Assembly: GCA_050179115.1 (NCBI GenBank)
Contig: JBFXFL010000015.1
Location: 1 to 53,271, forward strand
DNA length: 53,271 nt
Source of the DNA: JAGPUQ01 sp050179115
GTDB lineage: Bacteria > Pseudomonadota > Gammaproteobacteria > Pseudomonadales > Porticoccaceae
Reading direction: 5' to 3'
The position numbers were made by a program, and so were the translations under genes. Under the pieces are notes generated by a model. It saw only the letters and a program-made list of their open reading frames with translations. It made no database searches and had not been told where the DNA came from. Positions 27,031 through 36,028 of this stretch are shown here, in pieces (positions within the stretch are counted from its first letter, which is position 1; every line of letters starts with the position of its first letter).

Positions 27031-28248
27031 TCAGTTCTTTTGGGGTGCATCTTTCTGCGCGGGAGTGGCCGGTACCGGGGCCTTTTCCGCCGGTTTTTCA
27101 GCTTGCCGCGCCGTATCGCCCTCGCCGAGTGAATCCGGTGGGCTGTCGATCACGCGATCGGAGCCGGAGAGGCCGATGACTTCGACGGTCTTGCCGAGGT
27201 CGCGGGAAATGGTGACCGGCTTCATCCGCACCTTGTTGTCGGCGTCGAGCAGCGCGACATGCATGCCGCTGCCGTCGAAGATCAGGCTGCTGGCCGGGAT
27301 CGAGGTTCCCTCGTTGGCGCCCGGCAGGCCAATGCTCACTTCGGCGTAACCACCGGGCAGCAACTCGCCCCGTGCGTTGTCGACGGCGAGCTGTATCAGG
27401 CTGGCACCGGTGCTGGCTGTGACGGCACCGGCGATACTTTCGATGCGGGCCGGGAAACTGCGGTCGGGATATTCGGGCACTTTCAGTTTTGCGGTCTGGC
27501 CGACCTTGATCGACGGCATGTAGTTCTGTGGGACCTGCACATAAACCCGCAGTTTGTGGATATCGGCAACCGTGAACAGTTCCGGACCGACGCCGCCACC
27601 GGCGTCGATCAGCGCGCCGACGTCGGTGGAGCGCGAGGTCACGATGCCATCGAAGGGTGCAACGATACGCTGGAAACCCTGCATCGCGGTCAGACGCTCG
27701 ACATTGGCGCGCGCGGCCTTGCGAGCCGCCTCCTTGGCGCGGTGATCGCCAATTTTTTCGTCGACCTCCTGCCGCGATACCGCATCGGTACCGAGCAGGG
27801 ACCGCCAGCGCTCGGCGGTGGATCTGGCGAGCTCGGCGTCGGCGTCGGCTTTGGCCAGATCGGCCCTGGCCTGAGCCAGTTCCTGGTCCAGATCGGGCGT
27901 TTCGATTTCGGCGAGTACCTGGCCCGCTTTCACCAGCGTACCGATGTCGGCCTTCCAGCTTTTGAGATAGCCGCTCGCGCGGGCACGGATCGGTGCCTGT
28001 GAATAGGCCTCCAGGCGCGCTGGCAATTGCAGCCCGGGGGCTTCGCCGAGGGGCTGCGGCTGGGTCAGGGTGACAGTGGGCACGGCATTGGCCGTGGTCC
28101 GCGCCTCCAGTTCGGCACTGCTACGTGCGCGCTGGATCAGGCCGACCGCGACGATCAGGATCAACAGGATCGCGATCAGGATGCCGACCGCGCGCAGGCC
28201 CCGTGGTACTACCGGGCGCGGCGGTTGGGAAAGATCAGTGGGTGACAT
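27031..28248 (-). CDS. RND efflux periplasmic adaptor (HlyD/MFP family)
   Basis: A 405-residue membrane fusion protein. Residues about 20-40 form an N-terminal membrane anchor. The split lipoyl domain shows as RASGYLKSWKADIGTLVKAGQVLAEIETP (residues about 90-118, in two parts) and IVAPFDGIVTSRSTDVG near 190-206, with an alpha-hairpin between them. The C-terminus is a proline- and alanine-rich tail. It links the inner-membrane pump to an outer-membrane channel. It overlaps the pump gene by 14 bases and follows it, the reverse of the usual adaptor-first order. No outer-membrane channel gene is present in the window, so it probably shares a TolC-like protein. Confidence 0.9.
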   Translation of the reverse strand: MSPTDLSQPPRPVVPRGLRAVGILIAILLILIVAVGLIQRARSSAELEARTTANAVPTVTLTQPQPLGEAPGLQLPARLEAYSQAPIRARASGYLKSWKADIGTLVKAGQVLAEIETPDLDQELAQARADLAKADADAELARSTAERWRSLLGTDAVSRQEVDEKIGDHRAKEAARKAARANVERLTAMQGFQRIVAPFDGIVTSRSTDVGALIDAGGGVGPELFTVADIHKLRVYVQVPQNYMPSIKVGQTAKLKVPEYPDRSFPARIESIAGAVTASTGASLIQLAVDNARGELLPGGYAEVSIGLPGANEGTSIPASSLIFDGSGMHVALLDADNKVRMKPVTISRDLGKTVEVIGLSGSDRVIDSPPDSLGEGDTARQAEKPAEKAPVPATPAQKDAPQKN

Positions 28249-31200
28249 CGGGTTCTCCCGCAGGCGCGAAGGAAGAGGCGGACGGGCGGCGGCCGTGGAT
28301 GATGGCGAACACGACGGGGACGAACACCAGCGTCGCGATGGTTGCGAACAGCAGGCCGCCGATCACGGCGCGGCCGAGGGGTGCGTTTTGCTCACCGCCT
28401 TCGCCGAGGCCCAGGGCCATGGGTGTCATGCCGATGATCATGGCGAGCGCGGTCATGAGCACCGGTCGGAAGCGGGTGAAACCGGCCTCGAGCGCCGCCT
28501 GCACGGCGTTGCTGCCGTGCGCGAGCCGCTCGCGCGCGAAGCTGATCACCAGGATCGAATTGGCCGTCGATACCCCCATCGCCATGATGGCGCCGGTCAA
28601 CGCGGGCACCGACAACGTGGTATGCGTGGTGAACAATATCCAGATGATGCCGGCGAGCGCGGCCGGCAGCGCGGTGATGATGACGAAGGGATCGGCCCAG
28701 GACTGGAAATTGATGACGATCAGGAAGTAGATGAGAACGATGGCGCCGAGCAGCCCGAACAACAGGCCGGAGAATGCGGTGTCCATCGTCTCTACCTGAC
28801 CTCGCAGTGTCACCGTGGTCGCCTTCGGCGCCGCGCCGGCGGCGTCGGCGACAATTTTCCGGATGTCGGAGGCAACGGCGCCGAGATCGCGACCCTGCGG
28901 CGTCGCAAAGATGTTGACGACCGGCAGGATGTCGCGGTGCGTGATCACCGCATCGGTCATGCCACGGGAGATGCTGGCGACGCCGCCGAGAATCTGCGTA
29001 CCGCCGCCCCGCGCCGAGATCGGCAGGCTTTCGAGATCGGCCAGTGAGTCGAGCCGGTATTGCGGTACCTGCGCGGCAATTGGATAGGACACGCCGTTGG
29101 CGGGATTGAGCCAGAACGTGGGGGCGATCTGACTGGAGCCCACCAGTGAAAGCACCATGCTGTTGGTGACATCACGCGCCGTCACCCCGACCTGCTGGGC
29201 GCGCGCGCGATCCATGTCGATCTTCAGTGCCGGATAACGCTGGGATTGCTGGATGCGCGCGTCGGCTACGCCGGGCACGTCCCGAATCCGGTGCAGCAGT
29301 TCGCGCGCGTAGGCGTAGTTGGCATCCGGTTTGGGACCGCGAATCTGCACATCGATCGGCGCGGGTGCACCGAAGTTGAGAATCTGGCTGACGATATCGG
29401 CCGGCAGAAACGAGAAAGTGACGCCCGGGAACGCGCGCGGCAGTTGTTCGCGCAGCACGGCGATGTATTCTTCGGTCGGCCGGTGATCCTTGGTCAGCGC
29501 GATCTGGATGTCGCCGTCCTGGGGACCGATGGTGCCGCTGTTGTTGTAAGTGCTGTTGATGCTCGAGACGGGCAGGCCGATATTGTCGGCGATCGCCGCC
29601 AGTTCCCCCGGGGGGATGATACGGCGGATGGCCTGTTCGATATGGGCAAAGTGTTGCGAAGTCTCCTCGATCCGGGTACCGACCGGTACGCGCACATGGA
29701 GCAGCATCTGGCCTGTATCGACCGCGGGAAAGAAGTTGCGACCCAGAAACGGCACCAGCAGAAATGACAGCGCGACAAAACCCAGAAAAGCCGGCACAAA
29801 AATGCGGCGGCGGTGCAATGCGAGCGCGAGCACATCGTGATAGCCCGCGCGGAAGCGCTCGAAGCGCGCTTCGAAACCCCGTTGGAAGCGGACCAGCGGA
29901 TTGCGCGATGGCGGCAACGCGACGTCGTTGCCATGCATATCCGTGTGTGGAGCGTGGGGTTTCAGCAAGTACTTCGCCATCGTCGGCACCAGGGTGCGTG
30001 ACAGCAGGAACGAGCAGGTCATGGCGAACATCACCGCCTCGGCCATCGGCACGAACAGAAAGCGTGCGACGCCTTCGAGGAAGAACATGGGCACGAACAC
30101 GATGCAGATGCACAGCAGCGAGACGAACGCGGGCGTGACGATCTGCGCAGCGCCGTCGAGGATCGCGGTCTCGACGGCCTTGCCCTGCTCCAGATGCCAG
30201 TTGATGTTTTCGATCGTCACTGTCGCGTCGTCGACCAGGATCCCGACCGCGAGCGCGAGGCCGCCCAGCGTCATGATGTTGAGGGTCTCGCCGAGCGCGG
30301 ACAGGATGGCGACGGCACCGAGCACCGACAGCGGGATCGACACCACGATGATGGCCGTCGAGCGCCAGCTGCCGAGGAACAGCAGGATCATCACGCTGGT
30401 CAGCGCGGCCGCGATGATGCCCTCGTGCAGCACACCGTTGACGGCGCCGCGCACGAAGATCGACTGATCGCCGATCAGGTCCATCTTCAGGCCTTCCGGG
30501 ACCAGGTCCTTGAGTTGCTCGACGCGGGCCTTGATGCCGTCGACGATGGCCAACGTCGAGGTCGCGCCGTTCTTGAACACCGTCAGCAACACCGAGCGGC
30601 CTTCGTTGGCGTGCACGATATTGGTCTGAACGGCATTGCCGTCGTGCACGAAGGCAACGTCGCGGATATAGATGTTGGTGCCGTTGACGGACTTGATCGG
30701 CAGGTCGTTGAGATCCTCGAAACGCAGCGGCGCGTTATTCAGCTTGACCGTGTATTCGATGCTGCCGATTTTCTGCGTGCCGACCGGCAGGATCAGGTTC
30801 TGCGCGGCGAGTGCGTCGGCAACGTCCTGGGGCGACAGCCCGCGCGCTTGCAGCTTGGCGTTGTCGACGTCGATCATGATCTGTCGGGATTTGCCGCCGA
30901 ACGGGTAGGGCACCGCGGCGCCGGCCACGGTGACCAGTTGCGGGCGGATGGTGTTCGACCCCAGGTCCCCCAGGGCCTGCTCGGAAAAGCCGTGACCGGA
31001 CAGGGCGAGCTGGATGATTGGCACCGTCGAGGCGTTGTAATTGAGGATCAGCGGCGCGGTCGCGCCGGGTGGCAGCCACTTGAGCATGGTCTGGGCGATC
31101 GCCGTGACCTGGGCGTTGGCGGTGGCGATGTTCACCTGCGGGTGGAAGAAAATCTTGACGATGCTGCTGCCGACCAGCGAGTTCGATTCGATGTGTTCGA

Positions 31201-31435
31201 TGTCGTTGACGGTCGTCGTCAGCGAGCGCTCGAACTGGCTGGTGATACGGCCCTCCATCTGATCCGGCGGCAGACCGCTGTACTGCCAGACGACGGCGAT
31301 CACCGGGATCCGGATTTCCGGAAAGATGTCGGTAGGCGTGCGGAAATAGGCCAGCGGCCCGACGATCAGGATCAGCAGTGCGAGCACGACGAAGGTATAG
31401 GGGCGTGCAAGCGCGATCCTGACCAGTCCCTGCAT
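28235..31435 (-). CDS. RND family efflux pump, inner-membrane permease
   Basis: A 1066-residue resistance-nodulation-division permease of normal length. It has the first membrane helix at residues 14-32, two large periplasmic loops, and the TM4 relay region LAVGILVDDATVTIENI near 393-409 with the paired aspartates used in proton transfer. The sequence groups better with CusA/MexF-like or uncharacterised heavy-metal/biocide pumps by its TDIFPEIRIPVI start than with AcrB, but the substrate cannot be read. It drives export from the periplasm or inner membrane by proton influx. It lies 100 bases downstream of two response regulators and a kinase, which likely control it. Confidence 0.92.
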   Translation of the reverse strand: MQGLVRIALARPYTFVVLALLILIVGPLAYFRTPTDIFPEIRIPVIAVVWQYSGLPPDQMEGRITSQFERSLTTTVNDIEHIESNSLVGSSIVKIFFHPQVNIATANAQVTAIAQTMLKWLPPGATAPLILNYNASTVPIIQLALSGHGFSEQALGDLGSNTIRPQLVTVAGAAVPYPFGGKSRQIMIDVDNAKLQARGLSPQDVADALAAQNLILPVGTQKIGSIEYTVKLNNAPLRFEDLNDLPIKSVNGTNIYIRDVAFVHDGNAVQTNIVHANEGRSVLLTVFKNGATSTLAIVDGIKARVEQLKDLVPEGLKMDLIGDQSIFVRGAVNGVLHEGIIAAALTSVMILLFLGSWRSTAIIVVSIPLSVLGAVAILSALGETLNIMTLGGLALAVGILVDDATVTIENINWHLEQGKAVETAILDGAAQIVTPAFVSLLCICIVFVPMFFLEGVARFLFVPMAEAVMFAMTCSFLLSRTLVPTMAKYLLKPHAPHTDMHGNDVALPPSRNPLVRFQRGFEARFERFRAGYHDVLALALHRRRIFVPAFLGFVALSFLLVPFLGRNFFPAVDTGQMLLHVRVPVGTRIEETSQHFAHIEQAIRRIIPPGELAAIADNIGLPVSSINSTYNNSGTIGPQDGDIQIALTKDHRPTEEYIAVLREQLPRAFPGVTFSFLPADIVSQILNFGAPAPIDVQIRGPKPDANYAYARELLHRIRDVPGVADARIQQSQRYPALKIDMDRARAQQVGVTARDVTNSMVLSLVGSSQIAPTFWLNPANGVSYPIAAQVPQYRLDSLADLESLPISARGGGTQILGGVASISRGMTDAVITHRDILPVVNIFATPQGRDLGAVASDIRKIVADAAGAAPKATTVTLRGQVETMDTAFSGLLFGLLGAIVLIYFLIVINFQSWADPFVIITALPAALAGIIWILFTTHTTLSVPALTGAIMAMGVSTANSILVISFARERLAHGSNAVQAALEAGFTRFRPVLMTALAMIIGMTPMALGLGEGGEQNAPLGRAVIGGLLFATIATLVFVPVVFAIIHGRRPSASSFAPAGEPDVTH

Positions 31436-31534
31436 GGGGAATACCGTGGCAGTTGAAGGCTTGCAGTATGGGCGTGAATGTTTAGCGCAAGCCTGTCGGC
31501 TTTATGAACAAAGTTTCATTTCGCCGGAGATGCT

Positions 31535-32212
31535 TCAATGCAGTGCGACGGGTCCCTGCAATCGGTAGCCGAAGCCGCGCAGGGTGTGCACGGTGTTGGG
31601 CGCGCCGAGTCTTGTCAGCTTGCGGCGCAGCCGCGAAATATAAAGATCGACACGTTCCGGTCGCGGTTCGTCCGTGTCGAACCACAGATGCTCGCAGATG
31701 GTTTCGCGGCTGATTGCCCGGCCCCGGGCGCGGACCAGCAGAAACAGCAGGGCGTGCTCCCGGGGTGCCAGCGCCAGTTGGCGACCGGCGTAGGTGGCGA
31801 CGTGCGCACGCATCCCGATGGTCAGTTGATCCGCCGCTGGTGCCGGGCCCTGCAGACCCGTATCGATCACCGCGCGGCGCAGCAGCGCCTGGATGCGGGC
31901 CTCCAACTCCAGTAGCGAGAGGGGTTTGCGCAGGCAGGCGTCGGCACCGGCCCGCAATACGGCGGCGACGGTGGTCCGGGAGTTCGCGCCGAGAATCGTC
32001 AGCAGCACCGCATGGGGCGGCCGCAGCCGCGTCCATTGGCACAAGCGCGGCAGCTCGGCGGCCTCGGTGTCGTAGACGATGATCTGGTGGCGGCTTTCGG
32101 CGATGGCCCAATTGGCTTCGTCGGGATGCAGGGCATGGATGGCATGGCCGGCCTGGCGCAGCGCTTCCGTCAGTCGGGTATCGACACGCTTCGAAATATA
32201 GAGAGTGCGCAC
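31535..32212 (-). CDS. OmpR-type response regulator with divergent receiver
   Basis: A 225-residue protein with a receiver-like domain (1-115) and a winged-helix DNA-binding domain ending HTLRGFGYRLQG. The receiver keeps Asp48 in IIVYDTE and Lys96 in LRKP, but the N-terminal acidic pair that binds magnesium is missing: the first strand reads MRTLYISKRVD, with no two acids in place. It may therefore work without normal phosphorylation. The start lies two bases after the kinase stop. It sits between the kinase and the RND pump as the second regulator for a single kinase. It probably binds the pump promoter in the 100-bp gap downstream. Confidence 0.85.
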   Translation of the reverse strand: MRTLYISKRVDTRLTEALRQAGHAIHALHPDEANWAIAESRHQIIVYDTEAAELPRLCQWTRLRPPHAVLLTILGANSRTTVAAVLRAGADACLRKPLSLLELEARIQALLRRAVIDTGLQGPAPAADQLTIGMRAHVATYAGRQLALAPREHALLFLLVRARGRAISRETICEHLWFDTDEPRPERVDLYISRLRRKLTRLGAPNTVHTLRGFGYRLQGPVALH

Positions 32213-32214
32213 CG

Positions 32215-33609
32215 CTAACGCTCCTCACCAAAGGTGGGAACGCCACAATCGAGTATCACGCAGGCGCCGCCTTCGGCGGTGGTGCCGATATCCAGTTCGA
32301 AACCGTGCAAACGCACAATGGCGGAAACAATGCTCAGGCCGAGGCCGGAGCCGGGCAATTGGCGGGTGGTTTCGCTGCGATAGAAGCGCTCCAGCACCGC
32401 CGTGCGCTCTGCGGGTGGAATGCCGGGACCGCTGTCGTGCACGCTGATGCGTGCGCCGCCGCCGTAGGGACTGGCGCGCAACCGGACGGTGCCGCCGGCG
32501 GGTGTGAACTTGATTCCATTGCTGACCAGATTGCTGATCGCCTCGAACATCAGTTCGCGGTCGGCGCGGACATGGGGCAAGGGCTCCAGCGCCAGGTCGA
32601 GTTGGACCTGCTTGTCCTCGGCGAGGGGAATGTACAGCTCATGCACGTCGCGGAGTGTCGCCGCCAGATCGACACTCGCGAAACCCTCGCGGCGGCGCAG
32701 ATCCTCCAGCTCGGCAATGCGCAGCAGCGCCGAAAACCGCCGCAGCAGCGCATCGACTTCGCCGATGCAGCCTTCCGCCAGCATCACCGTTGCGCTGTCC
32801 ACTGCCTGTTGCCGCAGGCGGTGCAGTTGCGTCGACAGCCGCGTCAGGGGCGTGCGCAGGTCGTGGGCGATATTGTCGCAGACGCCCTTGACCTCGCTCA
32901 TCAGATGCTCGAGTTCGGCGAGCATGGTATTGACGATATGCGCCAGCAGATCGAGTTCGTCGCCGCGCGCGCTGAGCGGCAGGCGCCGGCCGAGATCGCC
33001 GCGCATGATAGGCTGGACCGCCGCCTCGATGGCGCGCACGCGCCGGAGCGGGCCACGGCTCAACACATATCCGCCGATGACACCCGGGATCAGCGTCAGC
33101 GACAGTGCCCACAGCAGGCTCTGACGCAGAATCACGCCGACCTGATCGATGACGCTGGTGGCGCGCGCCAGCACCAGCAGTTCACCGCTGTCGAGGGGAA
33201 GCGCCAGTGCCCGTGCGCTGAATTCGCCCGGATGGTCGCGGCGCTGGATGCCCTTGCGCAGCAGGCGCACGCGGCCATCGGGAGGCAGTGCAGTGGGGAG
33301 TTCCGTGATGTTGCCGCTGAGCCAGCGGCCATTGGCGCCAAACAGACCGTAGGCCATCAAGCCCTGCAGGTCGGCGGCGCTGGCGGTGGCGAGCGCGTCG
33401 GGCAGATGGCTGTGCGCCACGGTCGTGAAATAGTGCGCGCGCTGTTCGAGGATCTGGTCCACCACCTGCGACAGGTAGTACCGAGTTTCCCAGTGGACGA
33501 TGCCGATCAATACCGTGCCCCAGACCACGAACAGCGCGCCGTAGATTGCGATCAGGCGCGCTGTGGACGAGCGCCAGCGGCTGCGGGCGTGGAGTGGTTC
33601 AGGGCGCAT
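32215..33609 (-). CDS. Sensor histidine kinase
   Basis: A 464-residue membrane kinase. Membrane helices at about residues 18-38 and 160-182 flank a periplasmic sensor of about 120 residues. A HAMP domain follows, then the H-box IAHDLRTPLTRL with the phosphorylated His249, and an ATPase domain with NLVSNGIKF, DSGPGIP and GSGLGLSI. It overlaps the upstream response regulator by 11 bases and precedes the second regulator by two, so all three are co-transcribed. The neighbouring RND pump suggests sensing of an envelope stress, metal or toxic compound. Confidence 0.92.
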   Translation of the reverse strand: MRPEPLHARSRWRSSTARLIAIYGALFVVWGTVLIGIVHWETRYYLSQVVDQILEQRAHYFTTVAHSHLPDALATASAADLQGLMAYGLFGANGRWLSGNITELPTALPPDGRVRLLRKGIQRRDHPGEFSARALALPLDSGELLVLARATSVIDQVGVILRQSLLWALSLTLIPGVIGGYVLSRGPLRRVRAIEAAVQPIMRGDLGRRLPLSARGDELDLLAHIVNTMLAELEHLMSEVKGVCDNIAHDLRTPLTRLSTQLHRLRQQAVDSATVMLAEGCIGEVDALLRRFSALLRIAELEDLRRREGFASVDLAATLRDVHELYIPLAEDKQVQLDLALEPLPHVRADRELMFEAISNLVSNGIKFTPAGGTVRLRASPYGGGARISVHDSGPGIPPAERTAVLERFYRSETTRQLPGSGLGLSIVSAIVRLHGFELDIGTTAEGGACVILDCGVPTFGEER

Positions 33610-34279
33610 CGGCGAGCATGTAGCCAGAACCGCGCACCGTGCGGATCAGGGGACGCAGGCCCGCGCGATCCACCTTTTTGCGCAGGCGTCCGATATGGAC
33701 GTCGATCAGGTTGGTGCCGGGGTCGAAGTGGTAGCCCCAGACGGTCTCGAAAATCATCATGCGGGTGAGCACCTGCCCGGACTGGCGCATCAGGAATTCG
33801 AGCAGACGGAACTCGGTCGGCAATAGTTCCAGTGTATGGCCATCCCGACGCGCGATCCGTCGCATCAGGTCGAGCTCCAGATCGGCGACGCGCAATTCGG
33901 TGAGCGGGGTACTGGTGCGCCGGCGGCGAATCAGCACCTCGATGCGGGCCGCCATCTCGTCAGGGGCGAAGGGTTTGGTGAGGTAATCGTCGCCGCCCGC
34001 GCGCAGGCCGCGCACGCGCTCGTCGACATCGGACAGGGCGCTGATCATCAACACCGGCGTATCGACGCCCAGCTGGCGCATGGTGGTCACGATCGCCAGA
34101 CCATCGAGGCCCGGCAGCATACGGTCGAGAGTGATCGCGTCGTAGGGTGTCGCCACCGCCTTGACCAGGCCGTCGCGGCCGTTGTCGACCCAATCGACCT
34201 CGAAACCGTGGCTGCCCAGCTCGGTGGTGATTTCGCGCGCCGTGACGGCGTCGTCTTCGATGGTCAGAATTCGCGGCAT
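33599..34279 (-). CDS. OmpR-type response regulator
   Basis: A 226-residue canonical response regulator. The receiver has the acidic pair in TIEDD, the phosphorylated Asp52 in ITLDRMLPG and Lys in LTKPFAP. The C-terminal winged helix ends IRTVRGSGYML. The ATG at 34279 begins the conserved MPRILTIEDD; the alternative TTG at 34306 adds nine residues and is less likely. It is the first gene of the regulatory and efflux operon and is divergent from fabV. A perfect 19-bp inverted repeat lies 63 bases upstream. Confidence 0.9.
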   Translation of the reverse strand: MPRILTIEDDAVTAREITTELGSHGFEVDWVDNGRDGLVKAVATPYDAITLDRMLPGLDGLAIVTTMRQLGVDTPVLMISALSDVDERVRGLRAGGDDYLTKPFAPDEMAARIEVLIRRRRTSTPLTELRVADLELDLMRRIARRDGHTLELLPTEFRLLEFLMRQSGQVLTRMMIFETVWGYHFDPGTNLIDVHIGRLRKKVDRAGLRPLIRTVRGSGYMLADAP

Positions 34280-34772
34280 GGGACCTGGACTTGTGCTGGC
34301 GGACAATGCGCCCCTGTGGTCACCCCGGGGCAGGGGGGATCATCCATGGCGGCGACAGTCCTTGGCTGTGAGTCCGTGGCAGTGACTGTCGCCGCCATGG
34401 ATAAAAGCGCAGTCCGCGATTTTCGCTTCGACGACAGGCCTTCGATGACCGGGGCAGAAGACACCCGGCACCTTGATGATCATGGATTCACCTGGCGAGC
34501 GCAACCTCGGCCAATACTTGCTGCCACCACTGGGGCCGCGCTTCGGCCAACACGCGGTCCGGGCCGCCGCGGATCTTTTCCCCAGTGTACTGATGGCGTG
34601 AAAATTCGTGCGCGCCGCGGTCCCGGGCCCGGGGACGCGCCTGCGCAAGTTGGGAGTCGTGGAGTCGATTTGGGGTTCAGCGTATTATTGCCCCGCCGTT
34701 TCACCGGCGACTGCCGGCCCCGGTCACGGCGACAGCAGACCCAGCAACAACGCGATATCCAGGGGAGAGTTC
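34280..34772. other. Divergent promoter region between regulator operon and fabV
   Basis: About 490 bases with no credible gene. It holds the perfect inverted repeat at 34342-34402. The rest, 34403-34760, is moderately GC-rich, and short frames in it lack ribosome-binding sites. Promoters for the minus-strand regulator operon and for fabV must lie here, but I cannot assign boxes with confidence. Confidence 0.55.
34342..34402. repeat. Perfect 19-bp inverted repeat with 23-base spacer
   Basis: The left arm 34342-34360 (ATCCATGGCGGCGACAGTC) and the right arm 34384-34402 are exact reverse complements. It lies upstream of the response-regulator start and would form a very stable stem in the leader RNA, or serve as a spaced operator. 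It is not followed by a clear T-tract, and it lies between divergent genes, so a terminator is not the expected role. Confidence 0.85.
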
Positions 34773-35951
34773 ATGGTCATCCAGCCCAAAGTCCGGGGAT
34801 TCATCTGTACCAATGCGCACCCGGTGGGCTGTGCGGCGAACGTCCAGCAACAGATCGATTACGTAAAGAGCCGCGGGCCCATCGCCGGCGGTCCGCGCCG
34901 GGCGCTGGTGATAGGTTCCTCGACCGGTTATGGACTTGCCTCGCGGATTACCGCGGCCTTTGGCTGCGGCGCGGGCTCGCTCGGCGTGTTCTTCGAGAAG
35001 GAGCCCACCGAGCGGCGTCCCGGCACGGCCGGTTACTACAATACTGCCGCCATGCAGCGCGCTGCGCGTGCCGAAGGGCTGTACGCCGAAGGCATCAACG
35101 GCGATGCGTTCTCCGACGAGGTCAAGGCCCAGGTGGTGGACAAGCTCAAGCGCGAGCTGGGTCCGGTGGACCTGGTGATCTATTCGATCGCCGCGCCCCG
35201 GCGCACCGACCCGCGCACCGGCATCACCTATACCTCGGCGCTCAAACCCATCGGTGCGCCCTTCACCATGCGCGGGATCAATACCGATTCCCTGGTGGTG
35301 GAAGAAACCACGGTGGAACCCGCGACCGAGGAGGAGATCGCCCATACCATCAAGGTGATGGGCGGCGAGGACTGGGAATGGTGGATGCAACTGCTCCACA
35401 ACGAAGGCCTGCTCGCCGAAGGCTGCAAGACCACGGCCTACACCTACATCGGCAAGGAGATGACCTGGCCGCTCTACGGCCACGCGGCCATCGGCATGGC
35501 CAAACGCGATCTGGACCGCGCCGCCGTCGCCATCGGGAAACAACTTCAGGACATCGGCGGTGAGTGCCGCGTGTCGGTGCTCAAGGCGCTGGTGACCCAG
35601 GCGAGCTCCGCGATTCCCATCATGCCGCTGTACATCTCCATCCTCTACGGGATCATGAAGGAGGCGGGTACGCACGAGGGCTGCATCGAGCAGATCCAGG
35701 GTTTGTTCGCGCGCCAGCTTTACGGCAGCGCGCGCGAGCTGGACGAAGCGGGGCGTCTGCGCATGGATGCAAACGAGCTGCGCGACGACGTACAGGCCAG
35801 GGTGAAGATGCTGTGGGAGACGGTGACCACCGAGAACGTGGACAGACTTACGGATCTCAAAGGTTACAAGGAGGAGTTTCTGAAACTGTTCGGCTTTGGC
35901 ATCCCGGGCGTCGATTACAGCGCCGACGTCGATCCCGTGGTTGAGCTCTGA
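34773..35951 (+). CDS. fabV: Enoyl-[acyl-carrier-protein] reductase FabV
   Basis: A 392-residue FabV. The catalytic pair follows the Y-x8-K pattern exactly at Tyr235 and Lys244 (YGHAAIGMAK), matching the numbering known for FabV. The NADH site is VIGSSTGYGLASR near residues 46-58, and YSIAAPRRTDP near 137-147 is also characteristic. It catalyses the last step of each fatty acid elongation cycle. Organisms carrying FabV are usually insensitive to triclosan, because FabV is not a FabI-type target. AGGGGAG upstream supports the ATG at 34773. It is followed by an MBL hydrolase gene. Confidence 0.95.
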   Translation: MVIQPKVRGFICTNAHPVGCAANVQQQIDYVKSRGPIAGGPRRALVIGSSTGYGLASRITAAFGCGAGSLGVFFEKEPTERRPGTAGYYNTAAMQRAARAEGLYAEGINGDAFSDEVKAQVVDKLKRELGPVDLVIYSIAAPRRTDPRTGITYTSALKPIGAPFTMRGINTDSLVVEETTVEPATEEEIAHTIKVMGGEDWEWWMQLLHNEGLLAEGCKTTAYTYIGKEMTWPLYGHAAIGMAKRDLDRAAVAIGKQLQDIGGECRVSVLKALVTQASSAIPIMPLYISILYGIMKEAGTHEGCIEQIQGLFARQLYGSARELDEAGRLRMDANELRDDVQARVKMLWETVTTENVDRLTDLKGYKEEFLKLFGFGIPGVDYSADVDPVVEL

Positions 35952-36028
35952 GGCTCGGCAGCGTTCACCCAGACAATAAGAACCATCAGCCGCCTGGTGC
36001 TTCGGGGCCGGGCTTCGGGAGATTCGCA

